DNA of 64,000 bases from Holophagales bacterium (GCA_009836625.1 VXVC01000001.1:1-64000); one strand, 5' to 3'. Counted from the first letter of the stretch, positions 8,616-19,025 are shown. Notes: a model not told the origin generated them from the sequence alone. Translations and numbers: made by a program.

Positions 8616-9644
8616 ATGAAGCGTGGTCTTTCGGTTTCCAGCCTGGTGGCGCTGTCCGCCTCGGTCATCATGTTCCTGCCTGCACCCGGACAGGGCAGCG
8701 AGGCCCAGTGGGTCACCTACCCGGGCGGCGACGGACCCGGAGCCGGCTACAAGGTCGTCCTGATCGCGGGTGACGAGGAGTACCGCTCCGAGGAAGCGAT
8801 GCCGATGCTCGGCAGGTTGTTGTCGGTGCGGCACGGCTTCGAGTGTGTGGTCCTGTTCTCGATCGACGCCGAAACCGGGGCGATCGATCCGGAGGAGCAG
8901 ACGAACATCCCGGGTCTCGAAGCGCTCGCCGACGCCGACCTGATGGTGATCGCCACCCGGTTCAGGGAGCTTCCCGACGGGCAGATGAAGCACATCGTCG
9001 ACTACGTCGAATCGGGACGGCCGATCGTGGGCTTGCGGACCGCGACCCACGCCTTCTCTTACCAGCGCAACCCGGACAGTCCGTACGCGCACTGGCACTT
9101 CCGCAGCGAAGAGTGGCCGGGCGGATTCGGCCAGCAGGTGCTGGGCGACACCTGGATCAACCATCACGGCCGTCACGGCCAGGAGAGCACGCGCGGCGTC
9201 GTCGCTCCGGGCGCGGCCAACCATCCGATCCTGCGCGGTGTCGACGACGTCTGGGGCCCCACCGACGTCTACGGGCTCAGGAACCTGGGAGATGACGCGA
9301 ACGTCCTGCTGCTCGGCGCCGTCATTGCCGGCATGTCGCCCGACGATCCGCCAGTCGAAGGGCCGAAGAACGACCCGATGGTCCCGATCGCGTGGACCCG
9401 CGCCTACTCCGGCGCCGGCGGCAAGACGGCGCGCGTCTTCACGACGACGATGGGCGCTTCCACGGACTTCGAGAGTGAAGGACTGCGCCGCCTGCTCGTG
9501 AACGCCGTGTACTGGGGGCTCGGCATGGAGGACCGGATCCCGGAGCGGAGCGACGCCCGGGTCGTCGGTGACTACGCGCCGACGGACTTCGGCTTCGGCA
9601 GCCAGGCCGTCGGCGTCATGCCGTCGGCCCACGAGCTGCCCTAG
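8616..9644 (+). CDS. ThuA-like domain protein, probably secreted
   Basis: YKVVLIAGDEEYRSEEAMPMLGRLL...GLEALADADLMVIATRFRELPDGQMKHIVDYVESGRPIVGLRTATHAF; N-terminal signal-like segment. Confidence 0.7.
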   Translation: MKRGLSVSSLVALSASVIMFLPAPGQGSEAQWVTYPGGDGPGAGYKVVLIAGDEEYRSEEAMPMLGRLLSVRHGFECVVLFSIDAETGAIDPEEQTNIPGLEALADADLMVIATRFRELPDGQMKHIVDYVESGRPIVGLRTATHAFSYQRNPDSPYAHWHFRSEEWPGGFGQQVLGDTWINHHGRHGQESTRGVVAPGAANHPILRGVDDVWGPTDVYGLRNLGDDANVLLLGAVIAGMSPDDPPVEGPKNDPMVPIAWTRAYSGAGGKTARVFTTTMGASTDFESEGLRRLLVNAVYWGLGMEDRIPERSDARVVGDYAPTDFGFGSQAVGVMPSAHELP

Positions 9645-9665
9645 CGCGCAGCCGATCCCAGATCG

Positions 9666-11312
9666 TCAAGGCGGCGGGGGAGCCGATCCACCGATTGCTC
9701 GGGACGTACCGGGAGAAGCTACCCAGAGGAACTCACGCCGCCACCACTCGGCCCCGGTGCCGGGTTCGCTGAACCGGTAGTCGTAGAGACGGAGTCGCAC
9801 GTAGCGCGGAGGCTCGGTCTGCCGGCTCGCTTCGCCGAGCAGCCGCAGAACCGCGGGTTCGCCCTCGAACAGCCGCTCGACGAACGAACCCAGCCAGTCG
9901 GCTCCGGCCGGGTCCAGGGCCGCGAACCACATCTGCCAGTCGAGGCGCGGCATGTGTGGAAACGCGGCGCGCGGCTGGCGCTCGAGGTCGCCGGGCTTGA
10001 ACCGGAACGCGAGTTCGGTCCAGGTCACGCCGTCGGAGCTCGTTTCGACCACGATCTCGGGGCGCGAGGTCGTCATCGCGCGGAAGAGTCCATAGCCGTT
10101 GATCGAACGGAACGGTGCGATGGCGCGCAGCACGGGTGCCGGCGGATCGACCAGGACCCGGTCGACGAGGTCCGCCACTCGGACCGTTGTCGACGGGGTG
10201 TCCGGTCCGCGGGGCAGGGAGCGGGTGAGTTCTCGTGCGGTGACCGACAGGCTGAGCAGAAGGACCGTCGCGGTCACAACCCAGCGGAGGCGCGTCCTCG
10301 CGGCGGCTGTGAAGCCGGAAGCCCCGGTCGGCCTCGTGGCCGCGGTGTCGCTCCGTTTCGCCGTCCCCGGAAAGAGCGGTCCGTCAAGCCAGGATAGGCA
10401 GAGCACCACGGTGAGCAGGTTGAAGAAGCCGTAGTTGCCCGTGGCGGCGATCAGGAACTGGAGCGCCAGGAGGAGCCACATTCCCGACTTCCGCAGCCGG
10501 CGTGAGAAGACAAGCCACGGCACGACCAGCTCCACCCCGAACATGATGAGGACCGACAGGCGATGGAACCACTCCGGCAGATGGTGCGCGTACCAGCTCG
10601 CCGCCACCGGCAGCGGCTGTGTGAAGTAATGGACATCGAGCGCGGTCAGTCGCCACCAGGTCGGATCGAGACTGAGCAGCTTGACGGCGCCGGACAAGAA
10701 CATCAGCTTGACCACCAGGAGCCGGAAGAGCCACATCCCCGGTCGGGCGGCCGCGAAGTTCGGCGCGACTCGGAACGCGGCCCGAACGGAGGCCGTGAGC
10801 GGCCGCCGTTCGGCGCCGGCTGGTCTCCGGAATGGCCAGCCCAGGGGTGCCAGCACGACGGCGCACAGGGTCGCCTCCAGCAGCAGCGTGTCCCACTGGA
10901 AGGCGAGAAAGGTCTGGCCGCCCCAGACCAGCGACAGGTAGCAGATCCAGAGCGCGGCGAAGACCGGCGCGGTCACCATGCCGGCGATCGCGAGCAGGGA
11001 CAGTAGGACACCGGCCGCGCAGAGCGCGTGGAGTGCACCGTCGCCGGCACCGAACCAGAGCAGGGACGGGACGTTGACGAACCGTTCGAATGCCCCGGCG
11101 CCGAGCACCCGTTCGAGGTAGGCGAAGAAGTCCCGTGCCGGGAGGATGCCCCGCGATCCGATCAGGCCGTCGACCTGGACCCAGAGGGAGACGAAGGCAA
11201 CCAGGTGGACGCCGGCCAGGAGTCGCAGGAGCAGTCGCGGCACGGTCCCTATCCTGTCCGAGGCGGTGGCATACTGCGGCGCCTGACGACGGACCGATCC
11301 GGCGAGGGACAA
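9666..11312 (-). CDS. Lipase maturation factor family membrane protein
   Basis: GRGILPARDFFAYLERVLG, FQWDTLLLEA, multiple TM helices, RPRYVRLRLYDYRFS C-terminal motif as in LMF proteins. Confidence 0.75.
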   Translation of the reverse strand: MSLAGSVRRQAPQYATASDRIGTVPRLLLRLLAGVHLVAFVSLWVQVDGLIGSRGILPARDFFAYLERVLGAGAFERFVNVPSLLWFGAGDGALHALCAAGVLLSLLAIAGMVTAPVFAALWICYLSLVWGGQTFLAFQWDTLLLEATLCAVVLAPLGWPFRRPAGAERRPLTASVRAAFRVAPNFAAARPGMWLFRLLVVKLMFLSGAVKLLSLDPTWWRLTALDVHYFTQPLPVAASWYAHHLPEWFHRLSVLIMFGVELVVPWLVFSRRLRKSGMWLLLALQFLIAATGNYGFFNLLTVVLCLSWLDGPLFPGTAKRSDTAATRPTGASGFTAAARTRLRWVVTATVLLLSLSVTARELTRSLPRGPDTPSTTVRVADLVDRVLVDPPAPVLRAIAPFRSINGYGLFRAMTTSRPEIVVETSSDGVTWTELAFRFKPGDLERQPRAAFPHMPRLDWQMWFAALDPAGADWLGSFVERLFEGEPAVLRLLGEASRQTEPPRYVRLRLYDYRFSEPGTGAEWWRREFLWVASPGTSRAIGGSAPPPP

Positions 11313-11317
11313 GCACG

Positions 11318-12460
11318 ATGGAAATGGAGACCTTCGATCTGGAGCGGCAACAGTCGCTCTGGGAACATCGCGTCGACATCAACCTGAGCGAGAGCGGCGT
11401 AGAGCCGCTGACGCTGGCCGGCCTGGCGGCGCTGGGGTTGGACCTGGACGGACTGCACTCGGTGCCGCTCGAGTACATCCAGTCGAACGGCACGCCGGAA
11501 CTGCGCTCGCAGCTCGCCGGCCACTACGCGGGGGCGACGATCGAGCATCTGCTGGTGACGACCGGCTCTGCCGAGGCGAACTACGTGGCCGTGCAGGTCC
11601 TGGTCGGGCCGGCCGACGAGGTGGTCGCGATCGTGCCGAACTACCTGCAGGTCGGTCTGGCGGCCCGTGGTCTCGGGGCGGCGGTGCGGGACATACCCCT
11701 CCTCCCCGGCGCCGACGAATCGACCTGGTCGCTCGACTGGGACGCGTTCGAGGACGCGGTCGGCGAGCGGACGAAGCTCATCTACCTGAGTCATCCGAAC
11801 AACCCGACCGGTCACGTGTTCACGCCATCCGAGCTGGACCGCATCGCCGCCGCCGCGGAGCGGGTCGGCGCCTGGGTGCTGTCGGACGAGGTCTACCGCG
11901 GCGCCGTGCACGACCTGGCGCCCGGAGAGGAGACGCCCGGCATGTGGGGGCGGGGTGAGCGCGTCGTCGCGGTTTCGAGCCTGTCCAAGGCCTACGGTCT
12001 GCCGGGTGCCCGCCTGGGCTGGATGGCCGGTCCGCCCGAGTTCGTCGAGCGCTGCTGGGCGAGGCGGGATTTCACGACGATCGCTCCCGCGGCGCTTTCC
12101 GACCCGATCGCCCGTTTCGCGACTGAGCCGTCGAACCAGGAACGGCTGTTCGAACGGGCGCGGCGGATGATGCGCACGAACCGCGCGACCTTCCGCGACT
12201 GGACCCGCCGGCAGAACGGCGCGATCGCCTACCGGGAGCCGCGGGCCGGCGCCTACGGCTTCGTGCCGCTACTGGAGGACGGCCGTCCGGCGGACTGCGC
12301 CGCCTTCGCGGAACGGCTCCGGCGGAACCGCAGCGTCCTGCTGGTCGCGGGCCGCTGGGCCGGCATGCCGGGCTACCTGCGCTTCGGTCTGGGTGTCGAG
12401 CCCGAGGCCTTCGCGGAGGGCCTGCACCGCGTCGAACTGGAGCTCCGCGACGGAGGCTAG
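11318..12460 (+). CDS. Pyridoxal-phosphate aminotransferase class I/II
   Basis: LSHPNNPTGHVFTPSELDRI, VLSDEVYRG, VSSLSKAYGLPGARLGW (PLP lysine). Confidence 0.88.
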   Translation: MEMETFDLERQQSLWEHRVDINLSESGVEPLTLAGLAALGLDLDGLHSVPLEYIQSNGTPELRSQLAGHYAGATIEHLLVTTGSAEANYVAVQVLVGPADEVVAIVPNYLQVGLAARGLGAAVRDIPLLPGADESTWSLDWDAFEDAVGERTKLIYLSHPNNPTGHVFTPSELDRIAAAAERVGAWVLSDEVYRGAVHDLAPGEETPGMWGRGERVVAVSSLSKAYGLPGARLGWMAGPPEFVERCWARRDFTTIAPAALSDPIARFATEPSNQERLFERARRMMRTNRATFRDWTRRQNGAIAYREPRAGAYGFVPLLEDGRPADCAAFAERLRRNRSVLLVAGRWAGMPGYLRFGLGVEPEAFAEGLHRVELELRDGG

Positions 12461-12469
12461 AGTCACTTC

Positions 12470-13375
12470 GTGAGCAGTACCCGGCTTCGGCGCGCCGTCC
12501 ACTTCGTTCCGGGCGGCAACGAGCGCATGCTGGCCAAGTCGCTGGGGCTCGAGGCCGACACGCTGATCCTCGATCTCGAGGACGCGGTGACGCCGGATCG
12601 CAAGGAGGAGGTTCGCCGCGAGGTAGCCGGCTGGCTCGAGGCGACGGACTTCGGCGGCAAGGAGCGCGCGGTGCGGATCAACGACCTGATGACGCCCTGG
12701 GGCCGGGAGGACGTCGAGGTCACGATGGAGCATCCGCCCGACGCCTACGTCGTACCGAAAGTGAGTGGCGTCGATGACGTGCTGCGGGTCGATCGGCTGG
12801 TCGCCCAGCTCGAGATGGCCCATGGCCACGACCTGGGCGGCATCGCGCTGATCCTGATCGCCACCGAGACGGCCGGCGGCGCGCTGAACCTCGCTCACCT
12901 GACCGCCACCAACCGCGTCTCGGCGTTGACCTGGGGCGCCGAGGATCTGTCCGTCTCGATCGGAGCGAGCCGGCGCCGGGACGAGCGTGGCGAGTACCTG
13001 GACGTGTTCCGCTACTGCCGGTCGATGACCCTGCTGGCCGCCCGTGCCGGCGGCGCCCAGCCGATCGACAGCGTGTTCACCGACATCGGCGACCTGGACG
13101 CCCTGCGACTCGACTGCCAGCGGGCGGCATGGATGGGCTTCGAGGGCAAGATGACGATCCACCCGAACCAGATCCCCATCGTCAACGACGTGTTCACGCC
13201 GAGCGAGGAGGAGATCGTTTCCGCCGCTGCCCTGGTTGCCGCGTTCGAAGAGAACCAGGCCCAGGGCCGCATGGCGTTCCGCTACGAAGGGCAGATGGTC
13301 GACGCTCCTCACCTGCACCGGGCGGAGCGCCTGCTCGACCGCGCGCGCCAGGCCAGCGCGGTCCGGGGCGAGTGA
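12470..13375 (+). CDS. HpcH/HpaI aldolase / citrate lyase beta (CitE)-like CoA ester lyase
   Basis: RRAVHFVPGGNERMLAKSLGLEADTLILDLEDAV, LIATETAGGALNL, GFEGKMTIHPNQIPIVN. Confidence 0.85.
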   Translation: MSSTRLRRAVHFVPGGNERMLAKSLGLEADTLILDLEDAVTPDRKEEVRREVAGWLEATDFGGKERAVRINDLMTPWGREDVEVTMEHPPDAYVVPKVSGVDDVLRVDRLVAQLEMAHGHDLGGIALILIATETAGGALNLAHLTATNRVSALTWGAEDLSVSIGASRRRDERGEYLDVFRYCRSMTLLAARAGGAQPIDSVFTDIGDLDALRLDCQRAAWMGFEGKMTIHPNQIPIVNDVFTPSEEEIVSAAALVAAFEENQAQGRMAFRYEGQMVDAPHLHRAERLLDRARQASAVRGE

Positions 13376-15684
13376 GTCGGTTTCATAGGCGCTGCCTGGC
13401 CGTTCCCTTGCTGGCCGCGTGTCCGTGGCTCTCGGGCTGCGGTCCCGGTCCGGTGGCGGTCGAGGTCGTTGACCTCGTCTCGGAGTTCCAGTACGCCGAG
13501 ACAGCGGTCGAACGCCCGGTCATCGATCTGGGAACGGCGGAAGCAGCCCACTCCCTCGTCGGCGGCTGGTCATGGAACGAGACGGATCCAGCAGGCAACA
13601 CGTTCGTCTGGGCGGTCGGTCCGCGCTCGGAGGTTGAGGTGTTTCTGGCGTGGGCGCGGGACCTGGAGATCCGAATGAGGTGCCGCGCGTTTCGCTATCC
13701 GGGTGCGCCCCCGCAAATCCTGGGCGTCGTCTGGGACGGTGTGGAGATTGCGTCCCTGGAACTCGATCCCGCCTTTGCGGAGCGGCAATTCGTCGTTCCG
13801 GCGGAACGCGCGACCCCAGGTAACCACCGGCTTGGTCTGGTGCCGGCCTACTTTGGACGCCCCGAGGTGACGGGCGACGCGGGCCCGGCGCCCAGGCACC
13901 CCCGAAAGCTGTCCTTCGCTTGCGACTGGATCGCGCTTGGGGACGACTCCATCGCCGGCGGGGCGCGTGGAGAGGGCGAGACGCTCTGGATCCCGGAGGC
14001 CAGCGAGGTCTCGTTCTTTCTTGAACCCGAATCGGATCTGGACCTGCGCTGGGAGAGCATCGCACCGCGGGGCGTCGATGGCCTCGATGTCGTGTGGGAG
14101 GTCGAGGGCGCGGCGCCGGTGACCGCTGTCATCGCCCAGGAGTCCGATCCGCTTCTGCACCTGCCCCTGCCGCCCGTGAGAGAGCGGGGGCCGGTCGCGG
14201 CTGACAACGATCCGGGGTCGGTCCGGCCGGCGCGGCTGACGCTGCGGGCGGCCGGGGGCGTGGCGGTCTTCGGCGAAGGGGAAGCCGGCGTTGTTCTGCG
14301 CCGGCCGCGGCTGACCGGGGACGGGCGTGCCGGGCGACTGCCGGACCGGACCGCCGACGTTTCCTCGGCCGCGGGCGACCAGACGGCAGCGGCGGTGGAC
14401 GAAGAGAAACCCGAGTCCATCCTGCTCTGGATCGTGGACACGCTGCGGGTCGACCGGCTCGGCTTCCATGGTCACGAGCGGCCGGTGTCGCCCAACTTCG
14501 ACGCCCTGGCGGAACGCTCCACGGTGTTCGAACGGGCAGTGGCGCAGTCGTCGTGGACACGGCCCACGGTCGCGACGTTGCTCACCGGCGTCGGCCCCGA
14601 GCGCCACGGCATCCGCGAGTTGAACCATGGACTCGAGGGCTCGTTCGCCACGTTGCCGGAGCGCCTGCGGGAACTCGGTTACGTGACGGCGGGCTTCTCG
14701 GCGAACGCGAACGTCACCGCCGACACCGGCTTCGAGCAGGGGTTCGACCGTTTCGAGTACGACGCCGTCGACGTTGACACCCTGGCCCGGTGGGCGCTCG
14801 ACTGGCTCGACGACGTCGCGGCCGAGACGCCGGACCGGCCGTTCTTCCTGATGATCCTCAGCGTCGAACCGCACGCCGCCTTCGACCCGGCCGAGCCGTT
14901 CCGCGAGCGCTTCGCGGCCGACGTTCAGGACAGGGGCCTCGGCACGGTGGAGCACATGAGGGCGTTGAGCAACAGGCGGATCCCCTCGACACGGGAAGTC
15001 GTCGACCAGTTGTTCCTGCTCTACGACGCGGAGATCGCCTGGAACGACCATGTCTTTGGTGAGTTCCGGCGCGAGCTGGACAGCCGGGGCCGGAATCCGT
15101 CGATCGTCGTCGTGTCGGACCACGGCGAAGCGTTCGAGGAAAGGGGTGTCTTCGGTCACGCCTGGGATCTGCACCGGGAGGTGCTGGACATTCCCTTCCT
15201 GATCCACCGGAGCGGTCAGGACGAGGGCCGCCGCGTGTCGGTACCCGTTCAGCAGGCCGACCTGCTGCCCACGCTGATCGAGATCGCGGGCGGCGAGGCC
15301 GGGCCGGGGATCGAAGGCGACAGTCTGCTGCCCGTGCTCGATCCCGGGTCCACGGCGGGCCGGATCGAGGGTCTGTCCGACCGCCTCCTGCTGTCGACCA
15401 TGGACACCTTCCGGCGGCCCGCCGCGTCGATCGTCCGCGGCCGCTACAAGCTGATCGAGCTGCGTCGTCCCGGGCATGCGCCGAGCCGGCAACTGTTCGA
15501 TCGGACGGAAGACCCGGAAGAGCGACGCGATCTTGCCGGCGAACGGCCGATCCTGGCTGGTCGGCTGGCGCGGCTGCTGCGTGAGCAGTTGGAACTCTCG
15601 CAACGCGGCGGGATGCCGGCGCCGGAAGTGGAGCTGGACGAGGACACCCGGCGCCGGCTCCAGGCACTCGGCTACATCGAGTAG
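13372..15684 (+). CDS. Sulfatase-like (alkaline phosphatase superfamily) lipoprotein with N-terminal accessory domain
   Basis: ESILLWIVDTLRVDRLGFHGHERPVSPNFDALAERS...TRPTVATLLTG...VVVSDHGEAFEE; LSGC lipobox near GTG start. Confidence 0.8.
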   Translation: MSRFHRRCLAVPLLAACPWLSGCGPGPVAVEVVDLVSEFQYAETAVERPVIDLGTAEAAHSLVGGWSWNETDPAGNTFVWAVGPRSEVEVFLAWARDLEIRMRCRAFRYPGAPPQILGVVWDGVEIASLELDPAFAERQFVVPAERATPGNHRLGLVPAYFGRPEVTGDAGPAPRHPRKLSFACDWIALGDDSIAGGARGEGETLWIPEASEVSFFLEPESDLDLRWESIAPRGVDGLDVVWEVEGAAPVTAVIAQESDPLLHLPLPPVRERGPVAADNDPGSVRPARLTLRAAGGVAVFGEGEAGVVLRRPRLTGDGRAGRLPDRTADVSSAAGDQTAAAVDEEKPESILLWIVDTLRVDRLGFHGHERPVSPNFDALAERSTVFERAVAQSSWTRPTVATLLTGVGPERHGIRELNHGLEGSFATLPERLRELGYVTAGFSANANVTADTGFEQGFDRFEYDAVDVDTLARWALDWLDDVAAETPDRPFFLMILSVEPHAAFDPAEPFRERFAADVQDRGLGTVEHMRALSNRRIPSTREVVDQLFLLYDAEIAWNDHVFGEFRRELDSRGRNPSIVVVSDHGEAFEERGVFGHAWDLHREVLDIPFLIHRSGQDEGRRVSVPVQQADLLPTLIEIAGGEAGPGIEGDSLLPVLDPGSTAGRIEGLSDRLLLSTMDTFRRPAASIVRGRYKLIELRRPGHAPSRQLFDRTEDPEERRDLAGERPILAGRLARLLREQLELSQRGGMPAPEVELDEDTRRRLQALGYIE

Positions 15685-15767
15685 CGCCGCCGAAGACCGT
15701 CCTTGATCTCAGCTCCAGTCCGGGACCGATCGGACCGGGCGGACCAGGTCCGCCTGCCGCGAGATTC

Positions 15768-16349
15768 GTGCCCGTATGGGCGGAGTCGCGCCGAGAGTGC
15801 CCCAAGGACAGAAACGCAGACGGGGCCGTTTCGGAGGGCCAGTACGTCGACGGCGTAGCTCAAGGCCCCTGGAACCTGACGTTCGCTGACGGGCTCGTCT
15901 TTCGGGGGAGCTACGTCGACGGGAAGCGGGAGGGTCGGTGGCACTCGGAGCGTGGCGCGGAAACTGGGGGCGGCCTCTATGTGGGTGGCGAGCGGTTCGG
16001 CCACTGGAGAATTCTCATCGTGGCGGCCGATGACCAGACGGTCCGCGGCGTGACCGAAGGCACCTTCCTGGACGGCGAACGCAACGGCGTCTTCACGACC
16101 GTCTTTAAGAGCGGCACGGTGCACAAGGGTGAGTACGTCCGGGGTACTCGACAAGGAGAATGGAGCCACGAGTACGCCGCCGACGGCCTCTCAAGGCCGA
16201 TGTCTAGCTGGACGCTCTTGCCGTGGGTGCCCTACCGCCGTCACGTCCGACTTGCGCCCACCATCTCGTCCGTCTGCCTCCGCCTGAGTTCCATCGGTTT
16301 GCTCCTCCGAGCCTCTCGCCTTGCTGCGCGAGGTCACTGTCCGGCGTGA
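15768..16349 (+). pseudogene. MORN/YwqK-type repeat protein, probably truncated or decaying
   Basis: EGQYVDGVAQGPW / RGSYVDGKREGRW / EGTFLDGERNGVF / KGEYVRGTRQGEW repeats; no clear start, homologous part ends before ORF end. Confidence 0.35.
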
Positions 16350-16464
16350 ACAACCGTGCGGGACGGGGCGGCCCGCACACGATGCGGAGGAGACCATTAG
16401 CGATGACTTCCGCTACTGGGTCCAAGGTCCGGGGGAGTCGGAAGCGCGTCGAACGCCGGCAGGT

Positions 16465-16872
16465 TCAGCGCAGAGCGAGCGCTATGAAGCCGCCGACGAG
16501 AGGCGCTCCGATGGCGAGCATGCCACCGATGAGCCACTTGATCGCTCTCAACTCGCTCCGCATCTCGGCCCGCAGCCCGTCGACCTTGGCGGCGATCTCC
16601 TGGCGGAAGCTCTCGAAGCGGTCGCGGACCTCCTGGCGTAGGTTCTCCATCGCCCTTTCGAGAGCGTCGATGCGGACCGTGTTCGCCGCCACCGTTGTTG
16701 CGAGGTCGCTCAGGTCGGCGCGGACTTCAGCGATGTCCTGCTTCGTTGCCAGCGCTTCCTGACTGTCACCGATCATTTGGAGTAGCGCCTTCGCCTGAGC
16801 TGAGTCGAAACCGGCTGCTTCGAGCCGTCGCCTGTCCGCCCTGGCGGACGATCTTACCGCGTAGCGTTCCAT
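16465..16872 (-). CDS. Coiled-coil protein with C-terminal TM segment (DUF1640/CCDC90-like)
   Basis: LEAAGFDSAQAKALLQMIGDSQEALATKQDIAEVRADLSDL...ELRAIKWLIGGMLAIGAPLVGGFIALALR. Confidence 0.6.
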   Translation of the reverse strand: MERYAVRSSARADRRRLEAAGFDSAQAKALLQMIGDSQEALATKQDIAEVRADLSDLATTVAANTVRIDALERAMENLRQEVRDRFESFRQEIAAKVDGLRAEMRSELRAIKWLIGGMLAIGAPLVGGFIALALR

Positions 16873-16979
16873 GTTCCGGGCCTCCTGTTGACCAGGACGG
16901 ATTCGGGCGGTCGAACCGGGCGGCACGGCGTCTGCGTGGAGGTCGGGGAAGTCGCCGCGTTGCTATAGTCCTCTCTCGC

Positions 16980-17741
16980 GTGAACAGGTCCTTCCTCTCC
17001 GCGAGTTCCGTGCTCGCGGTCGCTTGGCTTCTCGCCGCCGCCGCGACGGCTCAGGCGGCCGACCCCCCGCTCGAGGTGCTGATGCGCGCCACCGACGACG
17101 CCATGCGGGGCGACTCCAGCGAGAGCCGGATCACGATGCGGATCAGGACCGAGCGCTGGCAGCGGGAGCTGCGGCTCCACGTCCTCTCCGAGGGCAGCGA
17201 GAAGGCGCTGGTGCGGATCGAAGCGCCGGCGAAGGAGCGCGGTACGGCGACGCTCAAGGTCGAGCAGAACATCTGGAACTACCTGCCGAAAGTCGACCGG
17301 ACGATCAAGGTGCCGGGGTCGATGATGCAGGCGGCGTGGATGGGCAGCCACTTCACGAACGACGACCTGGTCCACGAGTCCCGGTACAGCGAGGACTTCG
17401 AGTGCGCCTACCGGGAGCGGCCGGCGGACGGCTCCGGGCATTGGCTGGTGCGCTGCATCCCGCTGCCGGATGCGCCCGTCGTGTGGGGCGCGATCGACGC
17501 CCGGTTCCGGGCGCAGGACATGCTGCTCGACCAGGCCGAGTACTTCGACGAGCGCGACCGTCTGGTGCGCACGATCCGCTACCAGGACTTCGGTCCGCTG
17601 GGTGGCAGGACGCTGCCGAGACGGATGCGGGTGATTCCGGCGGACGATCCGGCCGAGTTCACCGAGATCGTCTACGAGGAACACGCGTTCGACGTCGATC
17701 TGCCGCCGGGTACCTTCTCGCTGCAGTCCTTGCGGCAGTAA
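16980..17741 (+). CDS. Outer-membrane lipoprotein-sorting protein (LolA-like superfamily)
   Basis: Signal peptide; SESRITMRIRTERWQRELRLHVLSEGSEKALVRIEAPAKERGTATLKVEQNIWNYLPKVDRTIKVPGSMM. Confidence 0.85.
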   Translation: MNRSFLSASSVLAVAWLLAAAATAQAADPPLEVLMRATDDAMRGDSSESRITMRIRTERWQRELRLHVLSEGSEKALVRIEAPAKERGTATLKVEQNIWNYLPKVDRTIKVPGSMMQAAWMGSHFTNDDLVHESRYSEDFECAYRERPADGSGHWLVRCIPLPDAPVVWGAIDARFRAQDMLLDQAEYFDERDRLVRTIRYQDFGPLGGRTLPRRMRVIPADDPAEFTEIVYEEHAFDVDLPPGTFSLQSLRQ

Positions 17742-17774
17742 GGCACCTTCGAGGTCCTGCCGAGGTCAAGCCAG

Positions 17775-19001
17775 ATGAAGATCCTCCGCATGGCCTGGCG
17801 CAACCTGTGGCGGAACGGCCGCCGCACGCTGGTCACGGTCGCCGCGATGACCCTTGCCCTGTGGAGCATGGTGCTCTACACCTCGCTGATGGAGGGGATG
17901 CTGGACAGCATGGAGACCACCCTCCTCGACGTGGAGTTGGGGGAGATCCAGGTCCACGCCGACGGCTACCGGGAACGGCCGTCCATCTGGGAACGGATCG
18001 AAGATCCGGACGCGCTGCTCCAGGCCCTGGACGAGACCGGGCTGCGGTCGACCGCGCGCCTGCTCGGCGGCGCTCTGGTCGCTTCGGGCGATGTCTCGAC
18101 CGGCGCCCTGCTCAAGGGCCTGCGCCCGGAACGCGACGCCCTGGTCAGCGAGGTCCATCAGCGGCTCGATCGGGGAGAGTGGTTGGATCCGGCGGATCCG
18201 AAGGGGGTCGTGCTCGGCTACCGGTTGGCCCGGACGCTGGCGGTCGAGGTCGGCAACGAACTCGTGGCGCTCAGCCAGGCGACCGACGGCAGCATGGCGA
18301 ACGACCTCTTCCGGGTGCGCGGCGTGCTCCAGAGCCTGAGCGAGGAGACCGACCGCGCGACCGTGTTCCTGCTCGAGGACGAGTTCCGCAACTTCTTCGC
18401 GCTGGAAGACGGCGCCCACCGGGTCATCGTCCGCAGTTCGGAAGGACAGGATCTCGCCGCGGCCGCGGGCCTGGTGGAGCAGGCCGCGGCCGCGAGCGCG
18501 CCCGGCGTCGAGGTCAGGAGCTGGCGCGACCTGCTGCCGGGCCTGGCGAACATCTTCGACTCGGCGCAGGCCGCCGTCCAGGTCGTGGCGTTCGTCGTGT
18601 ATGTCGTGATCGCGATCCTCATCCTGAACGCGATGCTGACGGCCGTCTTCGAGCGGATTCGGGAGTTCGGGGTGCTGAAGGCGATCGGCGTCTCGCCGCG
18701 ACGGGTGCTGGCGCTGATCCTGGTTGAGGGCGCGCTGCAGTCGGCGCTGGCGATCGGCATCGGTCTGGTCGCCAGCCTGCCCGCGCTCTGGTTCGTCACG
18801 ACGCGCGGGATCGACGTCGGCGGCCTGGGCGGAACGGCGATCATGGGCGTCGCGATGGATCAGATCTGGACCGGCGCCGTCTCGCCGCTGACGATTGCCG
18901 GGCCCGTGTTCATCCTGCTGTTCGTCGCGGGGGTGGCGGTGCTGTTTCCGGCGATCAAGGCGGCCCGGATCAACCCGATCGAGGCCATCCACCACCAGTA
19001 G
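17775..19001 (+). CDS. ABC transporter permease (FtsX/LolC-E family) 1
   Basis: MAWRNLWRNGRRTLVTVAAM N-terminus, IREFGVLKAIGVSPRRVLALILVEGALQ, C-terminal FPAIKAARINPIEAIH. Confidence 0.88.
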   Translation: MKILRMAWRNLWRNGRRTLVTVAAMTLALWSMVLYTSLMEGMLDSMETTLLDVELGEIQVHADGYRERPSIWERIEDPDALLQALDETGLRSTARLLGGALVASGDVSTGALLKGLRPERDALVSEVHQRLDRGEWLDPADPKGVVLGYRLARTLAVEVGNELVALSQATDGSMANDLFRVRGVLQSLSEETDRATVFLLEDEFRNFFALEDGAHRVIVRSSEGQDLAAAAGLVEQAAAASAPGVEVRSWRDLLPGLANIFDSAQAAVQVVAFVVYVVIAILILNAMLTAVFERIREFGVLKAIGVSPRRVLALILVEGALQSALAIGIGLVASLPALWFVTTRGIDVGGLGGTAIMGVAMDQIWTGAVSPLTIAGPVFILLFVAGVAVLFPAIKAARINPIEAIHHQ

Positions 19002-19025
19002 CGGGACGAGGAAGGGAAGACGAGC

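Noticed and set aside
16204-16425. Possible IS/transposase remnant near 16.2-16.4 kb
   Set aside because: Overlapping short ORFs on both strands but no DDE motif or terminal inverted repeats recognised
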